Notes: generated by a model not told the origin, from the letters alone. 64,000 nt of DNA from Palaeococcus pacificus DY20341 (GCF_000725425.1 NZ_CP006019.1:1240001-1304000); one strand, 5' to 3'; positions 1-7,725 are shown, numbered from the stretch's first letter. Made by a program: numbers and translations.

Positions 1-246
1 CCACACCGCACTTACTCCTTTAACATATGCCATTCCACTGAGACCCAAGACTAACCATGATGACCTACCGGAGGAAACTGCTGAAAGAGCTACGACTATC
101 TTGTTCATTGCTCTACCGCCAACGAAGAAGTCTTCTTCGGTCTTTGTTCTTCTCATGACGAAAAATCCAACAAACACCGGCAGCAATAAGGTAAATAAAA
201 ATGCTACCAGTGCAACCGGGTTTTTCAACATTTCATATGCATCCAT
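1..246 (-). CDS. Sodium/solute symporter (SSS family), N-terminal part only
   Basis: The minus-strand frame starts at ATG 246 and runs off the left edge, giving the first 82 residues. A hydrophobic helix lies near residues 10-28. It is followed by the SSS-family cytoplasmic motif TEEDFFVGGRAMN and the start of the next helix (SAVSSGRSSW). The family covers sodium-coupled uptake of proline, pantothenate, sugars or similar solutes at the membrane. Substrate cannot be told from this fragment. It sits 28 bases downstream of a 30-residue membrane ORF and shares its promoter, an arrangement seen for archaeal symporters with a small accessory protein. Confidence 0.85.
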   Translation of the reverse strand, partial: MDAYEMLKNPVALVAFLFTLLLPVFVGFFVMRRTKTEEDFFVGGRAMNKIVVALSAVSSGRSSWLVLGLSGMAYVKGVSAVW

Positions 247-274
247 TATTTATTACCCCCTATCTTATTGTTAT

Positions 275-367
275 TCATTTCTTTTTTTCCGCAATATAGT
301 AGATCAAAACTGAAGTTAGAACTATTGCCGTAGGCAGTACAAACAAGACTATCTTTGCACCAACCAT
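275..367 (-). CDS. Symporter small accessory protein, 30 residues
   Basis: This minus-strand ORF of 30 codons starts at ATG 367 and stops at TGA 275-277. A perfect SD (AAGGAGGTGA) precedes it at 9-base spacing, and a TATA box lies at 421-428. The translation starts MVGAKIVLFVLPTAIVL and continues with one hydrophobic segment of about 20 residues, ending in a basic tail (EKKK). Known families of archaeal symporter small accessory proteins have this size, topology and position immediately upstream of SSS transporter genes. I infer that it is a small subunit or chaperone of the downstream symporter. It is easily missed by gene callers. Confidence 0.7.
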   Translation of the reverse strand: MVGAKIVLFVLPTAIVLTSVLIYYIAEKKK

Positions 368-420
368 TGCACTGTTCACCTCCTTAGGACATTAGCGTCT
401 TTATGTATGTAAACCCTTAG

Positions 421-428
421 TATATAAG
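421..428 (-). promoter_or_regulatory. TATA box of the symporter operon
   Basis: Minus-strand CTTATATA lies about 60 bases ahead of the small accessory ORF, leaving a leader of roughly 30 bases with a strong SD. No other promoter-like sequence is seen before the symporter. Confidence 0.55.
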
Positions 429-629
429 CGTTGTGGTGATAGACATCTGTCGAAGATTGATAAAGGTAGAGAGCGGAGATTATATCCAAATATGCTTGAG
501 TAATCCATATTCGTTAGTGCTTGAGCATCCAAAAAATGGACATCATCCTTGTACTAGCATTACTTTTCATAAACTCTCGATTACTGTAAGAATACACGGC
601 CAATATTTAGCTGAAAAGCCTCCATTTCC
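429..629. other. Gene-free spacer between divergent promoters
   Basis: The 368-704 interval separates the symporter operon from the histone gene. Outside the two promoters it holds AT-rich sequence with no SD-supported ORF, hairpin or RNA that I can recognise. A 76-codon plus-strand open frame crosses it, but it lacks a ribosome site and resembles no known protein. Confidence 0.5.
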
Positions 630-645
630 GAAAAGTTTATATATA
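630..645 (+). promoter_or_regulatory. Histone gene promoter (BRE and TATA)
   Basis: A purine-rich BRE (CGAAAAG) runs directly into TTTATATATA at 636-645. Transcription should start near 668-670, giving a leader of about 35 bases with AGGAGG at 691-696. This is a close match to the strong-promoter consensus of Thermococcales and fits the high expression expected of a chromatin protein. Confidence 0.75.
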
Positions 646-704
646 CCTTTGTTCAAAAATTAAAGTGCAAAAACCCATTTAACAAATGTTAGGAGGTATG
701 TGGT

Positions 705-908
705 ATGGCTGAGTTGCCAATTGCCCCAGTTGACAGATTGATTAGAAAGGCAGGTGCTCCAAGAGTTAGTGAGGAGGCCGCCAAGGTTCTCGCCGAGCAC
801 CTTGAGGACAAGGCTATGGAAATCGCTAAGAAGGCTGTCGAGCTTGCCCACCACGCAGGCAGGAAGACAGTCAAGGCCGAGGACATTAAGTTGGCCATTA
901 AGCAATGA
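705..908 (+). CDS. Archaeal histone
   Basis: This 67-residue protein has a single histone fold: short helix 1 ([15 protein letters not shown]), long central helix ([26 protein letters not shown]) and helix 3 ([10 protein letters not shown]). The RVS and KTVKAEDI stretches are the loop DNA-contact regions of HMf/Hpk-type histones. Such proteins form dimers and longer hypernucleosomes that wrap DNA. The full family length is present with no tails. The gene is monocistronic behind a strong TATA promoter and perfect SD. Thermococcales usually carry two paralogues; which one this is cannot be decided here. Confidence 0.97.
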   Translation: MAELPIAPVDRLIRKAGAPRVSEEAAKVLAEHLEDKAMEIAKKAVELAHHAGRKTVKAEDIKLAIKQ

Positions 909-935
909 TTGCTTTTTTCTTTATCTTTTCTATCC

Positions 936-1451
936 TCAAGGCCATTTCCATCCTGTTTCCCAAGGTTTGAAAATTTTAAAATTAAATTTTTTATCTTTGA
1001 CTTCTCCAACTATAAATGTGGGATCACTTCTCCTTGGCACTGTAGGAGAGCCAGGGTTCAAGAGCATAACTTCTTTTTCACTAATACAATATTTATTAAA
1101 GAAGAACCTGTGCGTATGTCCAAATATGAGTAAATCAACATCCATTTCTAAGGCTTTATACTTTAAAACTTGGGAGTCAAGCGAAAGAAACTGATGGCCA
1201 TGAATAAGACCAATCTTCATACCTTCGACTTTCACAATTTCTTCCTCGGGAAAAATTAACTTGTCAAGATTCCCTCTAACTACAACCATCGGTGCTATAT
1301 CCTCAAAAGCTCTTTTGAGTTCTGGAGATGTTAGATCTCCTGCATGGAGTATTAGCTCAACCCTTTCTTTTCTAAATGTGTCAAATATTAAATCCGGTAC
1401 GTAAGAGGTTTTGTCCGGATAATGCGTGTCGCTTAAAATTCCTATTTTCAT
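936..1451 (-). CDS. YfcE/MJ0936-type metallophosphodiesterase
   Basis: A 171-residue calcineurin-like phosphoesterase with every metal-binding motif of the family in order: SDTH (D8, H10), HAGDL, RGNLD, HGH and FGHTHR. MJ0936-like archaeal enzymes hydrolyse phosphodiesters with Mn or Ni; the physiological substrate is unknown. ATG 1451 is chosen because the SD (GGTGAT) precedes it and the SDTH motif then begins at the usual position. The longer open frame upstream lies inside the neighbouring GTPase gene. It lies 4 bases after the GTPase stop, so the two are co-transcribed. Confidence 0.9.
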   Translation of the reverse strand: MKIGILSDTHYPDKTSYVPDLIFDTFRKERVELILHAGDLTSPELKRAFEDIAPMVVVRGNLDKLIFPEEEIVKVEGMKIGLIHGHQFLSLDSQVLKYKALEMDVDLLIFGHTHRFFFNKYCISEKEVMLLNPGSPTVPRRSDPTFIVGEVKDKKFNFKIFKPWETGWKWP

Positions 1452-1455
1452 GCTA

Positions 1456-2019
1456 TCACCTTTTAGTGTACTGGGCGTAATAAGTGAGGGCCTTAAGCAA
1501 GTCGTTGAACCCTTCAAGGGTAACTAAAGAGAGAGGTATAGCATCTTGCTCGAGTCTCTTTTTCACAAGCTCTCTAACTTTTTTTACCTGCTCCTTGGAA
1601 ACGAGGTCTATTTTGTTAATGACAACTATTATCGGCTTTTCGTATCTAAACTTGAGCAAATGGTGGAGCTTTTCCATTCCTCTGTGGAGACCCTGCTGAG
1701 CATCTATCATGTGAATAATTATATCCGCGGAGGATATCTCATTTAAAATTGCCTTAAACCTCTCTTCACTTAATACTTTTCCTCTAAACTCAAGTTTGGG
1801 ATCAAATAGCCCTGCTGTATCAATTAGAACTATCTCATCTGCTCCGCCAAATGGGTTTTTCATGCTCTTGGGTATTTTCACGATTCCAAATGCTCTCTTT
1901 ATAACTCCTCTGGTCGTGCCAGGAATAGGTGATGTTTCTGAGAGTGATTTGCCTAACAATGTGTTTAAAAGCGTGCTCTTACCCACGTTTTCTGCACCTA
2001 TAATCGCAACCTTTATCAC
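1456..2019 (-). CDS. Era-like small GTPase
   Basis: The protein is about 187 residues with all G motifs: G1 GAENVGKST, a PGTTRG switch I threonine region, G3 IDTAGLF and G4 NKID. It resembles Era/TrmE-type GTPases lacking the KH domain, so it is a minimal G domain. Ribosome or RNP roles are typical of this group but unproven here. The start is uncertain: GTG 2019 is preceded by GGTGGG at good spacing, while GTG 2031 in the same frame adds four residues. The gene is divergent from the 2077 gene across only about 50 bases and leads into the phosphodiesterase gene. Confidence 0.85.
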   Translation of the reverse strand: MIKVAIIGAENVGKSTLLNTLLGKSLSETSPIPGTTRGVIKRAFGIVKIPKSMKNPFGGADEIVLIDTAGLFDPKLEFRGKVLSEERFKAILNEISSADIIIHMIDAQQGLHRGMEKLHHLLKFRYEKPIIVVINKIDLVSKEQVKKVRELVKKRLEQDAIPLSLVTLEGFNDLLKALTYYAQYTKR

Positions 2020-2076
2020 TTTTCCCACCACTTATATTTATAGGATGTTGGCATTAAAACTTTGTAGGTGATGATG

Positions 2077-2391
2077 ATGCCTAAACGTGTGAAGTTTGGC
2101 CATGGTTATTACTATATCGTAACTCCCCAAGAGCTTCAGGAGAATCATATGAAAGGAAAGAAAGTAGTTATTGAAGGTACGATTGAGGATAAGCCCATAA
2201 TCGAGTTTTTGCCTATGGAGTTGCCTAGTTACAGGACTACATTTCATATTGAGGGCTTAAAGATTGAGTTCTCTGGAACACCAGTCGTTAAAAAAGGAGA
2301 TCAAGTAAAAATTTATGGAAGGTTCATTGGGCACAGCATAGTGGCGAGGGCAATAGAAACCGAATATGCTCTCTTTATAACGGAGGAGTGA
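2077..2391 (+). CDS. Conserved hypothetical protein, possible OB-fold
   Basis: About 104 residues. I do not recognise a named family. Alternating strands and the phrases KKVVIEGTIED, DQVKIYGRFIG and HSIVARAIE look like a small OB-fold or beta-barrel nucleic-acid binder; this is inference from pattern only. Three in-frame ATGs follow AGGTG. ATG 2077 gives 6-base spacing and is preferred over 2071 or 2074. A TATA-like TTATATTTATA at 2031-2041 serves this gene. It ends 2 bases before the HD-protein start, so both form an operon. Confidence 0.7.
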   Translation: MPKRVKFGHGYYYIVTPQELQENHMKGKKVVIEGTIEDKPIIEFLPMELPSYRTTFHIEGLKIEFSGTPVVKKGDQVKIYGRFIGHSIVARAIETEYALFITEE

Positions 2392-2393
2392 AG

Positions 2394-2942
2394 ATGCTGG
2401 ATGTATTTTCAGCTGCAGGAGATTTGAAAAAAATTCCGAGGATGGGATGGCTTCTTAGAGGAGTTAGCAACCCCGAGAGTGTTGCTGATCATTCCTATAG
2501 AGTAGTGTTAATAACACTTATTTTAGCCGATGAGCTTAGGGAAAAAGGAATCCAAATAGATGTTGAAAGGGCTTTGAAAATAGCCATACTTCACGATTTG
2601 GGGGAGAGTAGGATAACAGATATCCCACTGAGCGCTCAGCGTTATTTGGATAAGAAAAAAGCCGAGAAAAAGGCCATGGTGGAACTTCTCCTTGGGCTCG
2701 GAAAGAGGGGGCTTGACTACTACAAGCTTTTTGAAGAATATGAAGAAGAGAGCAGCCTTGAGGGCCGCTTAGTTAAGTTTGCCGATAAATTAGAGATGGT
2801 GCTTCAAGCATATGAATATGAAAAAGCGGGTTACAAAAATTTAGAGGAATTTTGGAGTGTCGTGGACTATTTGAAGAGAAGTGAGTTTTACGAATACTTC
2901 AAACCTTTTTTTGATGAATTTGAAAAGATAAAAAAAGGATAA
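2394..2942 (+). CDS. HD-domain phosphohydrolase (YfbR/HDDC2-like)
   Basis: This 182-residue protein has the HD signature in the order H33 (SVADHSYR), H67-D68 (ILHDLGE) and a distal Asp in FADKLE. Spacing matches the YfbR/HDDC2 group, whose members dephosphorylate deoxynucleoside 5-prime monophosphates using divalent metal. The role here is probably nucleotide-pool control. ATG 2394 is chosen because GGAGG, at the end of the preceding gene, lies 7 bases upstream; a GTG at 2388 is the only longer alternative. It follows the 2077 gene without a gap. Confidence 0.88.
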   Translation: MLDVFSAAGDLKKIPRMGWLLRGVSNPESVADHSYRVVLITLILADELREKGIQIDVERALKIAILHDLGESRITDIPLSAQRYLDKKKAEKKAMVELLLGLGKRGLDYYKLFEEYEEESSLEGRLVKFADKLEMVLQAYEYEKAGYKNLEEFWSVVDYLKRSEFYEYFKPFFDEFEKIKKG

Positions 2943-2997
2943 CGTTAAATACTCCTTTTCCAACTTTCACCATGTTGCAAATTTGGAGGTGTATTAA

Positions 2998-4392
2998 ATG
3001 AGGAAGGTTTTGGCAGGTCTCTTAGTATTTGCCCTGTTCTTTGGGGCGGGCCTCGTGAAGGCCGAATATTCAGAGAAGTTTGAGGCGACGTATAAAATAA
3101 TGGAAAATGGTGATGCAAATATAACGTTCATAACCACTTGGCTTGCTCCTGAAGAAGACATTAACAAGACAAAAGAGCTAATACTCAACATGAGCGTGGA
3201 AAACGCTACTAATGCTATGCTCTTCCAGGAAAATAAAAAGCTCGAGCAGGCCGGAATGTATCTAATCAACGGAACCCTCGAGCTCAAGAACTATGACAGT
3301 GAGGGTCCGCTTATAAAAATACTCCACGGAAAGTTCATTGGGCTTGCAAAGTACTACTCTTATGATGATACATGGGAGCTTGATATAGACGTTCTTAGAC
3401 TTTTAGATTTAAGCTATGCCTATCAAAATGGTGCTCCTCAGGAAGATTTAACTCTGGATAGCTATTTTACGATAGAGCTACCAGAAGGGGCGAAGGATAT
3501 AACTGTGCCAGAATCACTTGAGAGGGCGGCAAATGGAAATGAAGTTAAACTTGAAAGCACTGTTGAAGGCACCACCGTCAACATTCACACTTTCATAAAG
3601 ATTAAAGCAAACACATCGATTGATGAGCTAGCATCCCTTTTACAAGACTACACTCTCCTGCCTATAACATACAAAGGATTTAAAGGGGAGGAGAGCTACG
3701 AAACGTGGAATGGAGAGAGGATAGTTAAACTTGGTGTCCACAAAGATTATGTTGAGCTGAACACCACTGATCGCTTGATGAGTCCTCCAACTTATTTAAT
3801 CCAAGCTAAGATGCAGATTCTCCAGATGGGATTAGAAAATGCAACCGAGCTCCTCAAGCAGCAAAGCTTATACCAATTCCAAATCCAAGGAGTGACAGTC
3901 AAAGATGGAAACCTAACAATAACTGGAATTAGAGGAAATGAACCGCTCGAAATAAGTGCTCACTGGATTCTCCAGAACTTTACAAAACAGGTAGATGGCG
4001 TTTATGAGTATCCATACGCTCCAAACTTTGGAATAAACCCCGCAACCCTCGGTAGGAGGTTCACATACGAACTAACTCAGAGCTCACTTGTGGAGATAAC
4101 TCTCGTTGACGGAGGAGAGTTCGTGGAACTTCCAGAAAACATAAGCAAAGAGGTCAACGGCAACAGGCTTGAGCTTAAGGTTTACAAAGAGGGCAATAAA
4201 GTAATCCTCAACAACACAATATTCATCCGCTACGGTGCTACGAGAGAGGATATTACAAAGCTCGTCGAAGATGTGCCTACTGAAGTGTTCGTTAAGTACA
4301 AGCTCAGTGAGGAGAAGACTGGTGTCTGCGGTCCAGCTGCAATAGTGGCCCTAGCTTTAGTGCCTCTCCTGATTTTGAGAAGGAGGTATTGA
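2998..4392 (+). CDS. CGP-CTERM-anchored surface protein
   Basis: A 464-residue exported protein. It has an N-terminal signal peptide (basic MRK, hydrophobic stretch to about residue 20) and a long beta-rich extracellular part with many N-glycosylation sequons. The C-terminus reads CGP, then a hydrophobic helix, then RRRY. That tail is the CGP-CTERM sorting signal described only in Thermococcaceae, thought to be cut and lipid-linked after export. The ectodomain is not recognisable. Weakly similar segments recur (for example ITKLVEDVPTEVFVKYK and IDELASLLQDYTLLPITYK), suggesting an internal duplication. The gene stands alone, with GGAGGTG before its ATG. Confidence 0.85.
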   Translation: MRKVLAGLLVFALFFGAGLVKAEYSEKFEATYKIMENGDANITFITTWLAPEEDINKTKELILNMSVENATNAMLFQENKKLEQAGMYLINGTLELKNYDSEGPLIKILHGKFIGLAKYYSYDDTWELDIDVLRLLDLSYAYQNGAPQEDLTLDSYFTIELPEGAKDITVPESLERAANGNEVKLESTVEGTTVNIHTFIKIKANTSIDELASLLQDYTLLPITYKGFKGEESYETWNGERIVKLGVHKDYVELNTTDRLMSPPTYLIQAKMQILQMGLENATELLKQQSLYQFQIQGVTVKDGNLTITGIRGNEPLEISAHWILQNFTKQVDGVYEYPYAPNFGINPATLGRRFTYELTQSSLVEITLVDGGEFVELPENISKEVNGNRLELKVYKEGNKVILNNTIFIRYGATREDITKLVEDVPTEVFVKYKLSEEKTGVCGPAAIVALALVPLLILRRRY

Positions 4393-4470
4393 GCCTTCTT
4401 TTCTATTCTAATTTTCTCACTTCGATAAAGATTTTATACCTAAAGAACGCATTCTTTTAAGGTGGGAGCA

Positions 4471-5112
4471 ATGACAAGGAAGCTCTACTATGAGGATGCC
4501 TATCTAAAGGAAGCTAAAGCGAAAGTGGTTGAAATTAAAGAAAACGCTCTGCTCTTAGACCAAACTATCTTCTATCCAACGGGTGGGGGACAACCGCACG
4601 ATAGGGGAACCATAAGTGGTGTTCAGGTTTTAGACGTTTACAAAGATGAGGACGGCAATGTATGGCACGTTGTAGAAGATGTGAGCAAATTCGATATCGG
4701 GGATGAAGTTGAGCTCAGGATAGACTGGGACTACCGCTACAAACTCATGCGCATACATACCTCCATGCATCTGTTAGACCACGTATTAAGCGAAGTTTTA
4801 GGCAGAGAGAATTGGAAAATTGTTGGAAGTGGAATGAACGTTGAAAAAGGCCGCTATGACGTTGAATACCCAGAGAATATCAATAAGTTCAAAGAGCAAA
4901 TTATTGAGCTTTTCAATAAATACGTTGATGAAGGTGGCGAAGTTAAGATATGGTGGGAAGGGGAGAAGAGATTAACTCAAATAAGAGACTTTGAAGTTTT
5001 GCCCTGTGGAGGGACTCACGTTAAGGACATCAAAGAAATTGGCCACATTAAGAAGCTCAAGCGCTCTAGCATTGGAAAAGGGAAGCAAAGGCTTGAGATT
5101 TGGCTCGAATAA
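4471..5112 (+). CDS. alaX: AlaX alanyl-tRNA editing protein
   Basis: A 213-residue free-standing editing domain homologous to the AlaRS editing and C-terminal region. It hydrolyses Ser-tRNA(Ala) or Gly-tRNA(Ala). Zinc ligands are visible as HTSMH near residue 98 and CGGTH near residue 180. The TGGGQP motif near residue 37 marks the larger AlaX-M-type proteins. ATG 4471 follows GGTGGGAG; an in-frame GTG at 4462 overlaps that SD and is rejected. It is apparently monocistronic, with a PhzF gene downstream that has its own promoter. Confidence 0.93.
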   Translation: MTRKLYYEDAYLKEAKAKVVEIKENALLLDQTIFYPTGGGQPHDRGTISGVQVLDVYKDEDGNVWHVVEDVSKFDIGDEVELRIDWDYRYKLMRIHTSMHLLDHVLSEVLGRENWKIVGSGMNVEKGRYDVEYPENINKFKEQIIELFNKYVDEGGEVKIWWEGEKRLTQIRDFEVLPCGGTHVKDIKEIGHIKKLKRSSIGKGKQRLEIWLE

Positions 5113-5208
5113 ATGAGAATGCTTTTCTTATTCATCATTCTTCTTTTTCATCGACTTATACAAAGTTTTAAAAGAGATGCCCCTATAAAGGACAAATTGG
5201 TGGTAGTT

Positions 5209-6030
5209 ATGAGTCAATATAGAGTTTACAAAGTTGATGCTTTCACTAGGGTTCCTCTAAAAGGAAATCCTGCGGCCGTTGTTTTGGATTATGATGAGCT
5301 TGATGAGAAAACCCTGCTAGCAATAGCGTCGGAGCTTAATTTATCTGAAACCGCTTTTGTGAAGAAGGTGGATGGAAAGTTTCATGTTAGATTTTTTACC
5401 CCCGGTGCGGAAGTTCCACTATGTGGACACGCCACAATAGCCACATTTCACTTGTTAAAGAGCTTAGGCCTTGCAGAAGAGGGATACAACAAAATGATTA
5501 CAAAGGCAGGTGAGCTTGACATCTTAGTGAGTGAAAAGATATGGATGCAGCAACTGTCCCCAAAAATACTAGGCGAGCTGGACATTGAAGGCTTAAAATC
5601 TTCACTTAACACTGACAATCTAATTGGACCTGCTCTTGCAGTCACAACCGGACTAGATGTTGGAATTGTAGGAGTTCCAACTTTTGAAGGGCTGATGAAC
5701 CTAAAGCCCAATTTTAGTGAGCTCGCTCAGTACTGTAGGGAGAACAATATTGTAGGAGTGCATGTATATACTCTCGATTCAAAATACGATGCTGCTTCGA
5801 GGTTTTTTGCACCTGCTGTGGGCGTCCCGGAGGATCCAGTGACAGGCACGGCAAATGCTGCCCTTGCGGGATATTTAAAGTTCACGAACAAGCTTGTAAA
5901 GGAAGAGTATGCATTTGAGCAGGGACATGCCCTTGATAGAGAGGGCGTTGTGCATGTTAGGCTTAAAAACGGTGAAATTTGGGTTGGGGGAGAGGCTGTC
6001 TGCATACTTGAGGGCGTCTTAAAACTTTAG
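5209..6030 (+). CDS. PhzF-family epimerase/isomerase-like protein
   Basis: A 273-residue two-domain PhzF-like protein. The N-terminal domain opens YKVDAFTRVPLKGNPAAVV, carries SETAF with the conserved catalytic glutamate, and has FTPGAEVPLCGHATIA. The C-terminal half has the mirrored EDPVTGTANAALAG. The fold is that of diaminopimelate epimerase and PhzF, and most archaeal members have no known substrate. ATG 5209 follows GGTGG and matches the family start. The open frame reaches further upstream, but that part contains the TATA-like TTTTAAA. It was not made in a phenazine context; no other phz genes are present. Confidence 0.87.
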   Translation: MSQYRVYKVDAFTRVPLKGNPAAVVLDYDELDEKTLLAIASELNLSETAFVKKVDGKFHVRFFTPGAEVPLCGHATIATFHLLKSLGLAEEGYNKMITKAGELDILVSEKIWMQQLSPKILGELDIEGLKSSLNTDNLIGPALAVTTGLDVGIVGVPTFEGLMNLKPNFSELAQYCRENNIVGVHVYTLDSKYDAASRFFAPAVGVPEDPVTGTANAALAGYLKFTNKLVKEEYAFEQGHALDREGVVHVRLKNGEIWVGGEAVCILEGVLKL

Positions 6031-6069
6031 CTTTTATTTTTTGTACAAATTTTAAAGAAGAGGCAAAAA

Positions 6070-7182
6070 TCAAACGATGGAGGCGATTGAATAAACGAAC
6101 ACTAAAAAGAACACGAGACCTGAGATGTAGACAAAGCTATGATGTATTGGTAAGTGGAGCTTTTGATACACTTTTTTTGCTTTTAAATACATCAGCGTTG
6201 GAAGAATTCCTGCGTATAAGAGGCCTCCAAACGTCCCTGCTATCCAGAGGGCATTGACGAAGCTGTTTAAGCCAGCGAAGTAGATCAACAGTGGAGGTAT
6301 GACAGTTAAAAGCCACGCCTTGCTTTTGCTTATTCCAAACATCTCCTTAATATTGTCCATCTGGGCTAGGCCAATTCCAATATAGCTCGTGCATATGGCA
6401 GCTAATGGAAGTATTAAGCCGAGTATTTTCCCTAAGCTTCCGTAGAACCTTTCGAGAGCACTCGTTGCAAGTTCCGGAGTTCCCAAACCAAAAGCTCCTA
6501 CAAATGTAAGGACAAAGAATGCATAGAACACCATAGGAACTATGTAGCCTATCATCACGGCTTTTGTTGTCTTCTTAACATCTTTCAATCCCTTAAGCAT
6601 CTCGGGAACGACCATATGGCTCACATAGGCAAAGACAGCAACACCTATCCCTTTTGTTACTGCTGAAGTGTTTGCGTAGCTCAAGTTGGAAGAGTCAACC
6701 TTTGGAAGGACGAGAGCTATTGCAAGCGTTAACGCACCCAAAAGCAGGAAGTTCAACATGAGTTCGGCTTCTCCTGAAGCTTTGAGGCCCATAAAGACCA
6801 CAGCACTCATCAAAAACCAGAACAACAGTGCGGATACCTTTGGACTAACTCCAAATAGGGATGAGATTATATCGCCGCTCCCGGCAATATAAGCTATTAG
6901 AGCACCATAAGCGAGCACAGAGATGCTCAAAAACATTAAAATGCCACCAGCTTTACCCAGATGCCTCTCAGCGAGCTTTGAGAGAGTTTCTCCTTCGCTC
7001 TGCGCCGCCACTTCAAGTACAAAGAACGCTGTTAATAGAGTTAGCAATCCGGTTATAACTACTATCGCAACTCCCAACAAAGGTCCGCTCTCTTTAAGGG
7101 CATAGGGCAAACCTAAAACTCCCGCTCCTATTTGAGTTCCTATTAGTATGGCGCTAGCCTCTGCCAGAGTGAGCTTCTTCAT
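6070..7182 (-). CDS. Amino-acid permease of the AAAP/HAAAP (aromatic) type
   Basis: A 370-residue integral membrane protein with about 11 hydrophobic helices. The N-terminal signature LIGTQIGAGVLGLPYALKESG is diagnostic of tryptophan/tyrosine-type permeases, with the glycine-rich unwound helix 1 that binds substrate. I infer uptake of an aromatic or related amino acid driven by an ion gradient. ATG 7182 follows GGTGGTT. A perfect 7-bp inverted repeat sits between its TATA box and ATG, suggesting repression by a transcription factor, probably substrate-responsive. Confidence 0.87.
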   Translation of the reverse strand: MKKLTLAEASAILIGTQIGAGVLGLPYALKESGPLLGVAIVVITGLLTLLTAFFVLEVAAQSEGETLSKLAERHLGKAGGILMFLSISVLAYGALIAYIAGSGDIISSLFGVSPKVSALLFWFLMSAVVFMGLKASGEAELMLNFLLLGALTLAIALVLPKVDSSNLSYANTSAVTKGIGVAVFAYVSHMVVPEMLKGLKDVKKTTKAVMIGYIVPMVFYAFFVLTFVGAFGLGTPELATSALERFYGSLGKILGLILPLAAICTSYIGIGLAQMDNIKEMFGISKSKAWLLTVIPPLLIYFAGLNSFVNALWIAGTFGGLLYAGILPTLMYLKAKKVYQKLHLPIHHSFVYISGLVFFLVFVYSIASIV

Positions 7183-7195
7183 TTTAACCACCATT

Positions 7196-7224
7196 CATGA
7201 AGAGTACTTCATGGATATAAAAGC
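7196..7224 (-). promoter_or_regulatory. Permease promoter with palindromic operator
   Basis: Minus-strand TTTTATATCC (7214-7224) is the TATA element. Directly downstream, 7196-7213 is a perfect inverted repeat with arms CATGAAG and CTTCATG around a 4-base spacer, placed where a bound repressor would block assembly or start. The element is seen directly; the regulator is unknown. Confidence 0.55.
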
Positions 7225-7317
7225 CTTGCTATATGTAAAGTTAAAATCATCAAAAGACAACAAAATGCATTAATATACACAAGGATACATTAAATCATTG
7301 GAGAGGAGGTCGATTTT

Positions 7318-7389
7318 GTGATTGTTGTTAAAGAATTGGGTTTTCAAATGGGTTTGGTGGAGCCGGGAGGGGGAGTTGAACCCCCGTAA
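7318..7389 (+). other. Start signals of a 23-codon ORF running into tRNA-Cys
   Basis: A TATA-like ATTAATATAC (7269-7278), a strong SD (GAGGAGGT, 7303-7310) and GTG 7318 are well spaced as for a real gene. Only 13 codons follow before the frame enters the antisense strand of tRNA-Cys, and it stops at 7387. It may be the head of a deleted gene, or coincidence. No product is claimed. Confidence 0.3.
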
Positions 7390-7432
7390 AGCGGATCTGC
7401 AGTCCGCCGCCTCGCCACTAGGCTATCCCGGC
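7358..7432 (-). tRNA. tRNA-Cys (GCA)
   Basis: The minus-strand cloverleaf has acceptor GCCGGGA paired with TCCCGGC and an encoded CCA at 7358-7360. The anticodon loop is CTGCAGA with anticodon GCA, and the T arm is GGGGG-TTCAACT-CCCCC. No intron. It lies 17 bases downstream of tRNA-Ser in the same orientation, so the two are probably one transcript. Confidence 0.97.
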
Positions 7433-7449
7433 AAAACTTAAGAGAATTT

Positions 7450-7536
7450 TGGCGCCGCGGAGGGGATTTGAACCCCTGAGGGACCACGCCCACCGGCTTA
7501 GCAGGCCGGCGCCATACCAAGCTAGGCTACCGCGGC
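7450..7536 (-). tRNA. tRNA-Ser (GCU)
   Basis: An 87-base minus-strand tRNA with acceptor GCCGCGG/CCGCGGC, discriminator G and encoded CCA. The anticodon is GCT in the loop between GCCGGCC-type stems, and the long variable arm is typical of class II tRNA-Ser. It reads AGC/AGU codons. No intron seen. Confidence 0.97.
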
Positions 7537-7613
7537 ACGTGTCCAACATTGATGAGGTAGAGGAGGGTATTTAAGCTTTTCGCATGAGGCAAACTTAAAA
7601 ATGCGATTGAGTA

Positions 7614-7673
7614 TAAAGGGGTAATAACCCGCCCAAGTTCATTGACTCCTCCTTCGGAGGTACTCCCCGGGCA
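7614..7673 (-). ncRNA. Putative structured small RNA of unknown class
   Basis: The minus strand folds into an extended hairpin. A 7-bp stem GCCCGGG/CUUGGGC (7666-7672 with 7631-7637) leads to an asymmetric internal loop containing GUCAAUGAA, then CCUCC/GGAGG capped by GAA. A second short hairpin (GGG-UUAUUA-CCC, 7618-7630) and a U-run follow. G-U pairs make the stem continuous only on the minus strand, which sets the orientation. A TATA-like CTTAAATC lies about 25 bases upstream at 7695-7702. There is no ACA box or C/D boxes, so I cannot assign a guide class. It could be an undescribed sRNA or a 3-prime element of the upstream gene. Confidence 0.45.
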
Positions 7674-7725
7674 TTTATAAATACACTTCACCATGATTTA
7701 AGCTTTGCGAAAATAGGAAAAACAT

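Noticed and set aside
433-663. 76-codon plus-strand open frame before the histone gene
   Set aside because: It has no SD, overlaps the histone promoter, and its translation resembles no protein family.
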